Below, piece after piece: positions 43,565 through 50,599 of a stretch of DNA of 64,000 nt. Source of the stretch: CALMFG01 sp963666035 (GTDB lineage: Bacteria > Bacillota > Clostridia > Christensenellales > CALMFG01); assembly GCA_963666035.2 (NCBI GenBank), contig CAXXJI010000004.1, positions 124,001 through 188,000 of the forward strand, written 5' to 3'. The translations under genes were made by a program, and so were the position numbers. Under the pieces are notes generated by a model, which was not told the origin of the DNA, did no database searches, and saw only the letters and a list, made by a program, of their open reading frames with translations. Every line of letters starts with the position of its first letter. The first letter of the stretch is position 1.

Positions 43565-43688
43565 ATATGTATTATACACGATCAGCCAAACCTTGGTAAA
43601 GGTAAACCGGTATGAAAGTCGTTGAACGGGTCGAATGAAAGCATGGACACAATGTGAACAAACAGATCAGAAACTATACAAAAAAGAA

Positions 43689-43708
43689 GTGATATGATAA
43701 AATATCAC
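43689..43708 (+). promoter_or_regulatory. Palindrome upstream of secreted protein gene (possible operator)
   Basis: GTGATAT, six bases, ATATCAC: a perfect 7-6-7 inverted repeat overlapping possible -10 sequence (TATGAT or TAAAAT). No T-run follows. Confidence 0.4.
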
Positions 43709-43752
43709 GGAAAAATATGAAGGACAATAACGAAACAAAACAGAGGTTTATG

Positions 43753-44574
43753 ATGAAGTTTTCAAAGTTACTTTTAATATTGTTGCTGTTGATTGTGGTT
43801 TTAGTGCCGATCGCAAGCTTTGCGGTGGCCGAAGGGTATACTGTGATCAAAAAAGATGTGGTGTCGGTGGATGCGATACTAGTACAAATGCGTCTGATAG
43901 ATCTTAACTATTTGGCATACCGTCCGACCGGAAAATTTGGCAATATCTCGGTATACGCGATGAAGCAATTTGAGCTCAATAACGATCTTGAAGCGGATGG
44001 GCAGGTGAATCCGACAGAGTTTGACGCTTTGTTCGAAAACGGCCTTGCGCGGTCTAAAACAAAAAGTGATATTGTCATCTACGGCGACTCTGATGATACC
44101 ATCACACATTTGGGAGACGGAATCAGCTGGACTGTGGTAAACGCCGCTTTTCCTGTGGGCACCACAGCAGTGGTGCAGGATTGCCACACCAATATTACAT
44201 TCAATATCAAGCGCGTCGGCGGGGAAGGGCATGCCCATGTGGAACCGGTTACCCAGCGCGATACCAATAATTTTATCAATATGTTCACCAAGGATGACAC
44301 CGAAGTGGAATATCTGAAAGCGGGCAGATTAACGTATGAAAAGCGTCCTTGCGTGGTCACCATCGGTGATAACAGCTATGCGGCTTCACTATTCGGGTAT
44401 GTTCACGGTGATGACCCTGGCGTTGCAGTGGATCCGGAAAATCCGGATGCCGTCCCGGAAGAGGATAATGGTATGAACGGATATCTATGTTTGTTCTTCG
44501 CGGATTCCACCACGGATGTCTTAAATATGTCCGATCCGGAGCACGATGCAAATGTTGCTGCAGCCTCTCACTAA
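43753..44574 (+). CDS. Secreted peptidoglycan-binding-like protein
   Basis: About 273 residues. A signal peptide (FSKLLLILLLLIVVLVPIASFAVA) precedes a putative peptidoglycan-binding helix domain (DAILVQMRLIDLNYL, GNISVYAMKQFELNNDLEADGQVNPTEF) and a C-terminal domain with WTVVNAAFPVGTTAVVQD, VEPVTQRDTNN and RPCVVTIGD, a layout that recurs beside peptidoglycan-binding domains in Clostridia. The C-terminal domain function is unknown. ATG 43753 follows AGAGG by six bases; the frame is also open from ATG 43717, which has a weaker ribosome site and would add 12 residues. Confidence 0.75.
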   Translation: MKFSKLLLILLLLIVVLVPIASFAVAEGYTVIKKDVVSVDAILVQMRLIDLNYLAYRPTGKFGNISVYAMKQFELNNDLEADGQVNPTEFDALFENGLARSKTKSDIVIYGDSDDTITHLGDGISWTVVNAAFPVGTTAVVQDCHTNITFNIKRVGGEGHAHVEPVTQRDTNNFINMFTKDDTEVEYLKAGRLTYEKRPCVVTIGDNSYAASLFGYVHGDDPGVAVDPENPDAVPEEDNGMNGYLCLFFADSTTDVLNMSDPEHDANVAAASH

Positions 44575-44594
44575 GCCGCTTTAGTTAACTAAAA

Positions 44595-44633
44595 AAAATA
44601 AACCGCCCAGTTAAACGGAGCGGTTTTTTATTT
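44595..44633. terminator. Terminator between the secreted protein and the next convergent gene
   Basis: AACCGC pairs with GCGGTT around a 14-base loop, followed by TTTTTTATTT. Confidence 0.65.
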
Positions 44634-44646
44634 ACGTTTTTTAAGC

Positions 44647-45006
44647 TTATTTTGATTCCAGTCCTTCGGCTTCTTCTTTATAGGATTCAAAGAGTTCGGC
44701 CAGTGTTGTTTTGGGGTCGGTATCACTGGGAATATTCATCACTTCAAAAAGCTGTTCATAGGTTAAATCGGTTCGTTCCGCGATCTCAGCCAAGGTCATA
44801 TCTTCTTCGATACAGATCATATGTGACGCACGTGCAACTGCACTTTCATCAAATATTTTGTCAAGGCCGCGCTGATTCCTCATCGGTAAAAAAACATAGT
44901 AGACGAATGCTGAAAGCACAAGGACAACCACACACAAGAAAAGTGTGGCGACAAACCATAGATTATATTTTTTCTGTTGATTGGATTCGGTTTTTTTTGC
45001 GTACAC
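44647..45006 (-). CDS. Single-pass membrane protein with LysM/HTH-like tail, unknown
   Basis: 119 residues from GTG 45006. A basic N-terminus precedes one membrane helix (about 17-41), then an outside or cytoplasmic region with EEDMTLAEIAERTDLTYEQLFEVMNIPSDTDPKTTLAEL. This last stretch has the spacing of a short helix-turn-helix or LysM-like motif, but the match is too weak to name. GGAG lies 11-14 bases upstream of the GTG. I do not recognise the family. Confidence 0.6.
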   Translation of the reverse strand: MYAKKTESNQQKKYNLWFVATLFLCVVVLVLSAFVYYVFLPMRNQRGLDKIFDESAVARASHMICIEEDMTLAEIAERTDLTYEQLFEVMNIPSDTDPKTTLAELFESYKEEAEGLESK

Positions 45007-45137
45007 TTTATTTTTATCTCCATGCCTTTTAAGTCAATTCATTATGCAAAATCATGTTGGATAATCTATTAATCGAATATGAACAAAATGTAAATAAATA
45101 AAAAAACGAGAGCAGCGCTCTCGTTTTGAGTGTTTTT

Positions 45138-46766
45138 CTAGTACATTCCGGGCATTCCGCCGCCGCCCGCAGGCATCGGAGGTTCTTCCGAAGGGATATC
45201 GGTGACAAGCCGCTCGGTGGTGAGCAGCAATGCCGCGATGGATGCGGCGTTTTGCAGCGCTGAACGGGTAACTTTTGTGGGGTCAATAATGCCTTTTTCA
45301 ATCATGTTGACGTAAGCATCTGCAGATACATCGTAGCCATAAGAGGGATCATTCTTTGCGATAATCTGGTTGACGATGACGCTACCTTCCACGCCCGCAT
45401 TGGCCGCAATCTGACGCAAAGGCTCTTCAATGGCCCGAAGCACAATCTGCATACCGGTTAAAATATCGCCGGAGGCTTTGTCGATCGCTTTTTTCAGAGC
45501 CGGAATGGTGCTGAGCAGGGCAATACCGCCGCCAGCGACGATGCCTTCTTCAACCGCCGCCCGTGTCGCCGCCAAAGCGTCTTCAATGCGCAGTTTTGCT
45601 TCTTTCATCTCGGTTTCGGTGGCCGCACCGACATGAATCACAGCAACGCCGCCCGAAAGCTTGGCCAAACGTTCCTGCAACTTTTCTTTATCATAATCCG
45701 AAGTGGTTTCTTCAATCTGGGATTTAATTGACTTAATTCTGTTTTTCAGCTCGGTATCCGAACCGCCGCCTTCGACGATGGTGGTGTTTTCTTTATCGAT
45801 AATCACCTGACGCGCCGTACCCAGCTGTTCTAAAGTGGCTTCTTTCAAATCAAGGCCGACTTCTTCGGAGATGACCGTACCGCCGGTCAAAACTGCGATA
45901 TCCGCCAACATGGCCTTTCTTCTGTCGCCAAAGCCCGGGGCTTTTACCGCCACACAGTTGAAAGTGCCGCGCAGTTTATTGACCACCAAAGTCGCCAGCG
46001 CTTCGCCTTCAATGTCTTCGGCGATAATCATCATCTTTTTACCCGACTGAACCACCTGTTCCAACACAGGGAGAATTTCCTGAATATTGGTAATTTTTTT
46101 GTCAGTGATGAGGATAACCGGGCTTTCCAGAACGGCTTCCATTTTCTCGGTATCGGTTACCATATAAGCGGAAGCATAACCGCGGTCAAACTGCATACCT
46201 TCCACAACCGAAAGTTCGGTCTTCATGGTCTTGGATTCTTCCACCGTGATAACGCCGTCGTTGCCGACTTTCTCCATGGCTTGTGAAATCAGCGAACCAA
46301 CTTCTTCATCGCCTGCGGAAATGGCCGCAACCTGTGCGATAGCGTGGCTGTCTTTGATGGGCTGTGAGAAGCCTTTCAGTGCATCCACCACCGTATCGCT
46401 GGCCGCCAAAATACCTTTTTTAAGTGCCATCGGGTTTGCACCTGCGGCAACGTTTTTTAAACCTTCACGAATAATCGCCTGTGCTAAAACAGTAGCCGTC
46501 GTGGTGCCGTCGCCGGCGACATCGTTTGTTTTGGTCGCAACTTCCTTGACCAGCTGAGCGCCCATATTTTCAAACGGGTCTTCCAATTCGATTTCTTTTG
46601 CAATGGTCACACCGTCGTTGGTGATTAAGGGTGAGCCATATTTCTTGTCCAATACCACGTTGCGGCCCTTGGGTCCCAGCGTGACTTTTACGGTATCGGC
46701 CAGTGTGTTAACGCCGGTTTCCAGCGCTCGTCTGGCGTCTTCACCAAACTTCAATTGTTTTGCCAT
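45138..46766 (-). CDS. groL: Chaperonin GroEL
   Basis: 542 residues, the 60 kDa chaperonin ring subunit. GPKGRNVVLDKKYGSP, DVAGDGTTTATVLAQAI with the catalytic aspartate, the apical domain and EEGIVAGGGIALL are all present, and the tail ends with the usual glycine-methionine repeat (AGGGGMPGMY). It lies 29 bases downstream of groES in a CIRCE-controlled operon. Confidence 0.98.
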   Translation of the reverse strand: MAKQLKFGEDARRALETGVNTLADTVKVTLGPKGRNVVLDKKYGSPLITNDGVTIAKEIELEDPFENMGAQLVKEVATKTNDVAGDGTTTATVLAQAIIREGLKNVAAGANPMALKKGILAASDTVVDALKGFSQPIKDSHAIAQVAAISAGDEEVGSLISQAMEKVGNDGVITVEESKTMKTELSVVEGMQFDRGYASAYMVTDTEKMEAVLESPVILITDKKITNIQEILPVLEQVVQSGKKMMIIAEDIEGEALATLVVNKLRGTFNCVAVKAPGFGDRRKAMLADIAVLTGGTVISEEVGLDLKEATLEQLGTARQVIIDKENTTIVEGGGSDTELKNRIKSIKSQIEETTSDYDKEKLQERLAKLSGGVAVIHVGAATETEMKEAKLRIEDALAATRAAVEEGIVAGGGIALLSTIPALKKAIDKASGDILTGMQIVLRAIEEPLRQIAANAGVEGSVIVNQIIAKNDPSYGYDVSADAYVNMIEKGIIDPTKVTRSALQNAASIAALLLTTERLVTDIPSEEPPMPAGGGGMPGMY

Positions 46767-46795
46767 TTTATATCGTCTCCTTTAAAACAAAAAAA

Positions 46796-47080
46796 TTATT
46801 CAACCACTGCCAAAACGTCCGATTGGCGAACGATGATAAATTCTTCACCATCGTACTTCACTTCGGTTCCGGCGTATTTGGAATAGATAACGGTTTGGCC
46901 TTTCTTCAGCGTCATGACCACGTCCTTGCCGTCCACAACACCGCCGGGGCCGACTTCTACGATTTCCGCCATTTGGGGTTTTTCTTTAGCGCTTCCGGGC
47001 AGAACAATGCCGCTCTTTGTTGTCTCTTCAGACTCCAGACTCTTTATTAGAACACGATCGAGTAAGGGTTTGATTGCCAT
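46796..47080 (-). CDS. groES: Co-chaperonin GroES
   Basis: 94 residues. The mobile loop (ETTKSGIVLPGSAKEKPQ) and core IKPLLDRVLIK and SKYAGTEVKYDGEEFIIVRQSDVLAVVE are typical. AAGGAGG lies upstream of the ATG. First gene of the groES-groL operon, controlled by HrcA through the adjacent CIRCE site. Confidence 0.97.
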   Translation of the reverse strand: MAIKPLLDRVLIKSLESEETTKSGIVLPGSAKEKPQMAEIVEVGPGGVVDGKDVVMTLKKGQTVIYSKYAGTEVKYDGEEFIIVRQSDVLAVVE

Positions 47081-47122
47081 AATATAATGAAACCTCCTTA
47101 AATAATAGTCTTAAAATTTTTA

Positions 47123-47149
47123 TTAGCACTCTTGACTGGTGAGTGCTAA
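47123..47149. promoter_or_regulatory. CIRCE operator (HrcA binding site)
   Basis: TTAGCACTC, nine bases, GAGTGCTAA: an exact match to the CIRCE consensus, placed just after the predicted groES transcription start. Confidence 0.97.
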
Positions 47150-47159
47150 TCGCATTAAT

Positions 47160-47188
47160 AATATATATACTTGCCTCAAATATTTCAA
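47160..47188 (-). promoter_or_regulatory. Promoter of groES-groL
   Basis: On the minus strand TTGAAA (47183-47188), 17-base spacer and TATATT (47160-47165). Transcription would start near 47153, at the edge of CIRCE. Confidence 0.75.
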
Positions 47189-47305
47189 GTATTAATATTT
47201 TTGATTATACCACAGTTTTTTAAAATAGCTTCTGTTTTCTCGCTTATTCTTTAATTTACTGATAAAATACCTGCATTTAAGCTTATTTCTTGATTTTAAT
47301 CAACC

Positions 47306-47335
47306 TTTACAAACTGTACATATTTTAAGTATACT
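47306..47335 (+). promoter_or_regulatory. Promoter of the dCMP deaminase gene
   Basis: TTTACA (47306-47311) and TATACT (47330-47335), 18-base spacing. Confidence 0.55.
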
Positions 47336-47373
47336 TAAAGCTACTTAAACAAACACTGATAGAGGAAGAAAAC

Positions 47374-47826
47374 ATGGATAAATGGGATAATCGTTTTATG
47401 CAGATGACCGAGACCATTGCCACATGGTCAAGCTGTTTTAAGGAAAACCGCAGTGTCGGGGCGATCATCGTTAAAAACAAACGCATCTTAACCACGGGTT
47501 ACAACGGCGCGCCAGCCGGAATTGAAAGCTGCAAGGACCGTAAAGAGTGCATACGCATTGCGCAGGGCATTGAGTCCGGTACGCGGCATGAGATATGCTA
47601 TGCCATCCACGCGGAACAAAACGCGATCATTCAGGCGGCAAAACTCGGTGTATCCATCGACGGGGCAACACTGTACTGCACGCATCAGCCGTGCGTTATT
47701 TGCTCTAAAATGATTATCAATGCCGGTATCAGCCGTGTGGTATATAAAGAAGAATATCCAGACGCTTTTGCCGTGGAGCTGATAAAAATGGCAGATATAC
47801 AATACGAGAAATTTGGAGAAAAATAA
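47374..47826 (+). CDS. dCMP deaminase (ComEB-like)
   Basis: 150 residues of the cytidine/deoxycytidylate deaminase family, converting dCMP to dUMP for thymidylate synthesis. The zinc site is H79-A80-E81 and C107-x2-C110 (CTHQPCVIC). The NGAPAGIESC loop with extra cysteines and a histidine (RHEICYAIHAEQNAI) resembles ComEB and T4-type dCMP deaminases, which carry a second zinc. SD AGAGGAAG precedes the ATG. Confidence 0.9.
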   Translation: MDKWDNRFMQMTETIATWSSCFKENRSVGAIIVKNKRILTTGYNGAPAGIESCKDRKECIRIAQGIESGTRHEICYAIHAEQNAIIQAAKLGVSIDGATLYCTHQPCVICSKMIINAGISRVVYKEEYPDAFAVELIKMADIQYEKFGEK

Positions 47827-47828
47827 AA

Positions 47829-47853
47829 GCACTTAAAATAAGTGCATTCATTT
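47829..47853 (+). terminator. Weak terminator of the dCMP deaminase gene
   Basis: GCACTT, loop AAAAT, AAGTGC, followed by ATTCATTTT; the T-run is interrupted. Confidence 0.45.
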
Positions 47854-47885
47854 TAACCGCATAAAAATCAAGCGGTGTCTTGGTT

Positions 47886-48158
47886 TTACGCAACAGTATT
47901 CAGCCGTTTCGCTAAATTTGATTTTTTTCTGGCCGCATAGTTTTTGTGGACAATACCTTTTAAAACCGCGGAATCCAAAATACTGGCGACATCTTTATAA
48001 AGCTTTTCAGCATCGTCTTTTTTGCCTTCGGCTAAAGCGGCTTCAAACTTCTTGATGACGGTTTTGATTTCAGATTTTGCACTTTTGTTTCTAAGAGCAT
48101 TGCGCTTTTCGACCAATACGCGTTTTTCTGCAGACTTAATGTTTGGCAATACGTTCAC
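47886..48158 (-). CDS. rpsT: 30S ribosomal protein S20
   Basis: 90 residues, basic three-helix protein: NIKSAEKRVLVEKRNALRNKSAKSEIKTVIKKFE, then VASILDSAVLKGIVHKNYAARKKSNLAKRLN. It binds the body of 16S rRNA. It is monocistronic with its own promoter, as usual. It begins MNVLPNIKSAEK, with GAGGTG upstream. Confidence 0.96.
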   Translation of the reverse strand: MNVLPNIKSAEKRVLVEKRNALRNKSAKSEIKTVIKKFEAALAEGKKDDAEKLYKDVASILDSAVLKGIVHKNYAARKKSNLAKRLNTVA

Positions 48159-48184
48159 CTCTAATTTGTAAATTTAACCGTGTT

Positions 48185-48213
48185 ATTTTAACATAACCGT
48201 AAATTCAATGCAA
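48185..48213 (-). promoter_or_regulatory. Promoter of rpsT
   Basis: On the minus strand TTGCAT (48208-48213) and TAAAAT (48185-48190), 17-base spacing. Confidence 0.65.
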
Positions 48214-48274
48214 GGGTTAAAAAACCGTATCAGCTAGGATTGCGAAGATATAAAAATATTCATATGCGATTGGA

Positions 48275-48303
48275 TTGATGACAGGATGAATCTAATGTAT
48301 AAT
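48275..48303 (+). promoter_or_regulatory. Promoter of murI
   Basis: TTGATG (48275-48280) and TATAAT (48298-48303), 17-base spacing. Confidence 0.7.
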
Positions 48304-48348
48304 ATCGTTAACAAATCCTGATTGATAATAAGAAGGCAAAAGCAATTC

Positions 48349-49137
48349 ATGAGCAACTCTAAAAAACCCATTGGTATCTTTGATTCGGGCGTCGGTGGCG
48401 TCAGTGTACTGAAAGCGGCGGTTGAACTGCTGCCAAATGAGGATTTTATCTATTACGGCGATAACGCCCATGCGCCATACGGTACCAAAACGGAGCAGGA
48501 GATTCAGGATCTTTCGCTGGCCTGCGGTGATTTTTTGCAGGCAAAGGGCGTTAAGGCGATCGTGATGGCCTGTAATACGGCGACATCGGTTGCGGTCAGG
48601 CAGATGCGCGAAGAATATGATATGCCGGTGATCAGCATTGAACCCGCGGTGAAACCCGCCATGGAAACGTCATATGACGGAGATATCATTGTTCTCGCTA
48701 CCGAAGGCACACTTTCTCAGCCACGCTATAATCTACTGTTAGAACGGCTGAATGCCAAAGAACGCGTCATCAATATCCAGTGCAAAGGTTTGGTAACATT
48801 GATCGAAAAAGGTGATATGGATTCAGGCGAGTTGGATGAATATATCCGCTGCATCTTTGCGCCGTACCATTCGCATCGTGTGGACACCGTCGTGTTGGGC
48901 TGTACGCATTATTCATTTGTTAAAAACAAAATCAAACGCTTTTTATATGACAATTTTCACGGCAACCGACACGTGATTGACGGGAACGGCGGCACAGTGC
49001 GTCAGCTAAAGCGTGTGCTGGAGGAGAGAGGTCTTTTGACCGACAGCGCAAAAAAAGGAAAAATCACATTCTATTCTTCGGGCGGACGGCACTATATCAG
49101 GCTGATGAAACGTTTATTTCGGATGAATATTGACTAA
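48349..49137 (+). CDS. murI: Glutamate racemase
   Basis: 262 residues making D-glutamate for peptidoglycan. The two catalytic cysteines are C75 (MACNTATS) and C185 (LGCTHYSF); D12-S13 (FDSGVGG) and YYGDNAHAPYG also belong to the active site. ATG 48349 follows AGAAGG; the frame is open upstream from 48322 but that start lacks support. It has its own promoter. Confidence 0.95.
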   Translation: MSNSKKPIGIFDSGVGGVSVLKAAVELLPNEDFIYYGDNAHAPYGTKTEQEIQDLSLACGDFLQAKGVKAIVMACNTATSVAVRQMREEYDMPVISIEPAVKPAMETSYDGDIIVLATEGTLSQPRYNLLLERLNAKERVINIQCKGLVTLIEKGDMDSGELDEYIRCIFAPYHSHRVDTVVLGCTHYSFVKNKIKRFLYDNFHGNRHVIDGNGGTVRQLKRVLEERGLLTDSAKKGKITFYSSGGRHYIRLMKRLFRMNID

Positions 49138-49196
49138 GCGGGAACAAAACAAGGCCAGTAAACGTCTAAACTTTGAAGGGATTGGCCAAATTAACG

Positions 49197-49985
49197 ATGA
49201 TGAATGAGAGACTGAAAGAATTAATACAACTATATATTGATGGACGTTTGGACGGAGAACAAAGCGAAGAGGTCAAACGGCTGATAAAATCTGATGCGGA
49301 AGCGAAAAGCTTCTACAAAGGTTTAGTTGAGGTACAAAAAAAGGTTAAAAAACTTGAGCATAAAGCAGCTTTCGCCGAGTTTGCAGAACGTTGGCCAAGG
49401 CGCGTCCGTACCGAACACGAAAAGATAATTCTACGGCGCAGAACGATACGAGTGGTGTCTTCATTGGCGGCGGTAACCGTGGTGGCGTTTGTTGGATTTG
49501 GACTGCTAAGAGCGGGACTTGTCACTACAAAGGATGCGGCAGAACCGATGGTGGCGGAAGAGAGCGTTATGATGGCGGTGGCAGAGGATGCGGATGTGAT
49601 GGCGAAGAACGGATCAGCCACCGAGGCGCCGATGATGGAGAGTGCCCCGGCGGAAATGGGCGACAGCACTGCCGCGGCGGGAAACGCGGCCGAGACGGAG
49701 GAAGAGATGTCCGATGCGGCAGCTGATGAACGGACGGCCGATGACTGGATGCCAGAAAACGCTTTTGTGATTGAAAGTGACGAGGGAAATGCCGAAGACT
49801 TCTTTGAAGCGTTGTTGACATTAACAGAGGAGCAGATTGAGCAGCCTGTAATTGAAGAGAACCGCGTGTTGCTGCTTTTAAACGAAGAAAATATAGATAT
49901 TGTTCTAAAGTTCTTAAATGAAAAAGAAATAATTACAGATGGTATGGAAATTGGAATGACGCTGGTTATAATATTTAACGAATAG
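49197..49985 (+). CDS. Putative membrane anti-sigma-like protein
   Basis: 262 residues from ATG 49197. The N-terminal 60 residues (LIQLYIDGRLDGEQSEEVKRLIKSDAEA) resemble the helical domain of membrane anti-sigma factors but lack the HxxxCxxC zinc motif. One membrane helix spans about 86-105. The outside part has an acidic, Ala/Met-rich low-complexity stretch (about 110-190) and a small alpha-beta end. The start is uncertain: AAGGG lies 16 bases before ATG 49197, and in-frame TTG codons occur at 49173 and 49182. No ECF sigma gene is adjacent. It lies after murI; shared transcription is possible. Confidence 0.6.
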   Translation: MMNERLKELIQLYIDGRLDGEQSEEVKRLIKSDAEAKSFYKGLVEVQKKVKKLEHKAAFAEFAERWPRRVRTEHEKIILRRRTIRVVSSLAAVTVVAFVGFGLLRAGLVTTKDAAEPMVAEESVMMAVAEDADVMAKNGSATEAPMMESAPAEMGDSTAAAGNAAETEEEMSDAAADERTADDWMPENAFVIESDEGNAEDFFEALLTLTEEQIEQPVIEENRVLLLLNEENIDIVLKFLNEKEIITDGMEIGMTLVIIFNE

Positions 49986-49989
49986 ACAA

Positions 49990-50030
49990 AATAATTAAAA
50001 AAGCGCTGAGAAGTCAGCGCTTTTTTAATT
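49990..50030. terminator. Bidirectional terminator
   Basis: AAAAAAGCGCTGA, loop GAAG, TCAGCGCTTTTTT: perfect hairpin between convergent genes. Confidence 0.88.
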
Positions 50031-50039
50031 CAGAGTATT

Positions 50040-50399
50040 TTAATTAAAGAATGCGATTTTACCGCCAGCCAGGTTGATGACGAGCACAACAATCAGATAA
50101 ACTGCGATGACGATCAGGTAAGTGTACCGGCCCTGTTTCATCGAAAAACCTTTGTTGTTTTCAATACTCCTAAACCAGAAAATATAGACTAGGAAGAAGC
50201 CCACCCAAAGGTATTGCAGCACGGTTTTAAGATTTTGATCGAGAAGGCGGAAGATTTCGCCTTCGTTGATAGCACCTGAAAGTGTGATACCCGCGACAGT
50301 CAAAAGTCCTAGTACAGCACCCAAGATAATCTTGGAAGCATTTGTCATTTCCTTTTTTTCTTTCGTTGACGGAAGATCTGTTTTGTTTATTTCAGACAT
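50040..50399 (-). CDS. Three-helix membrane protein, unknown function
   Basis: 119 residues. A polar N-terminus (about 25 residues) is followed by helices at about 24-42, 60-76 and 91-112. No motif is recognised. ATG 50399 has AGGTGA upstream. It stands alone between two intergenic gaps, convergent with the anti-sigma-like gene. Confidence 0.65.
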   Translation of the reverse strand: MSEINKTDLPSTKEKKEMTNASKIILGAVLGLLTVAGITLSGAINEGEIFRLLDQNLKTVLQYLWVGFFLVYIFWFRSIENNKGFSMKQGRYTYLIVIAVYLIVVLVINLAGGKIAFFN

Positions 50400-50599
50400 T
50401 TTTATCACCTCAATTTTCTTTAAAGTTCATTATGCCACAACTTTACGGGTTTTTCCACACTAAATTAAAAAAAGCATTTATTTTTAAGCTTTAATCTGAT
50501 AAAATAACGCTACGTGCGTTTTAAGCATTTCATTTGAAATTTAAGAATTTTCTTTATATATCTTTACACGAAAAATTTAATAAGGAGGATTTTTAGCGT

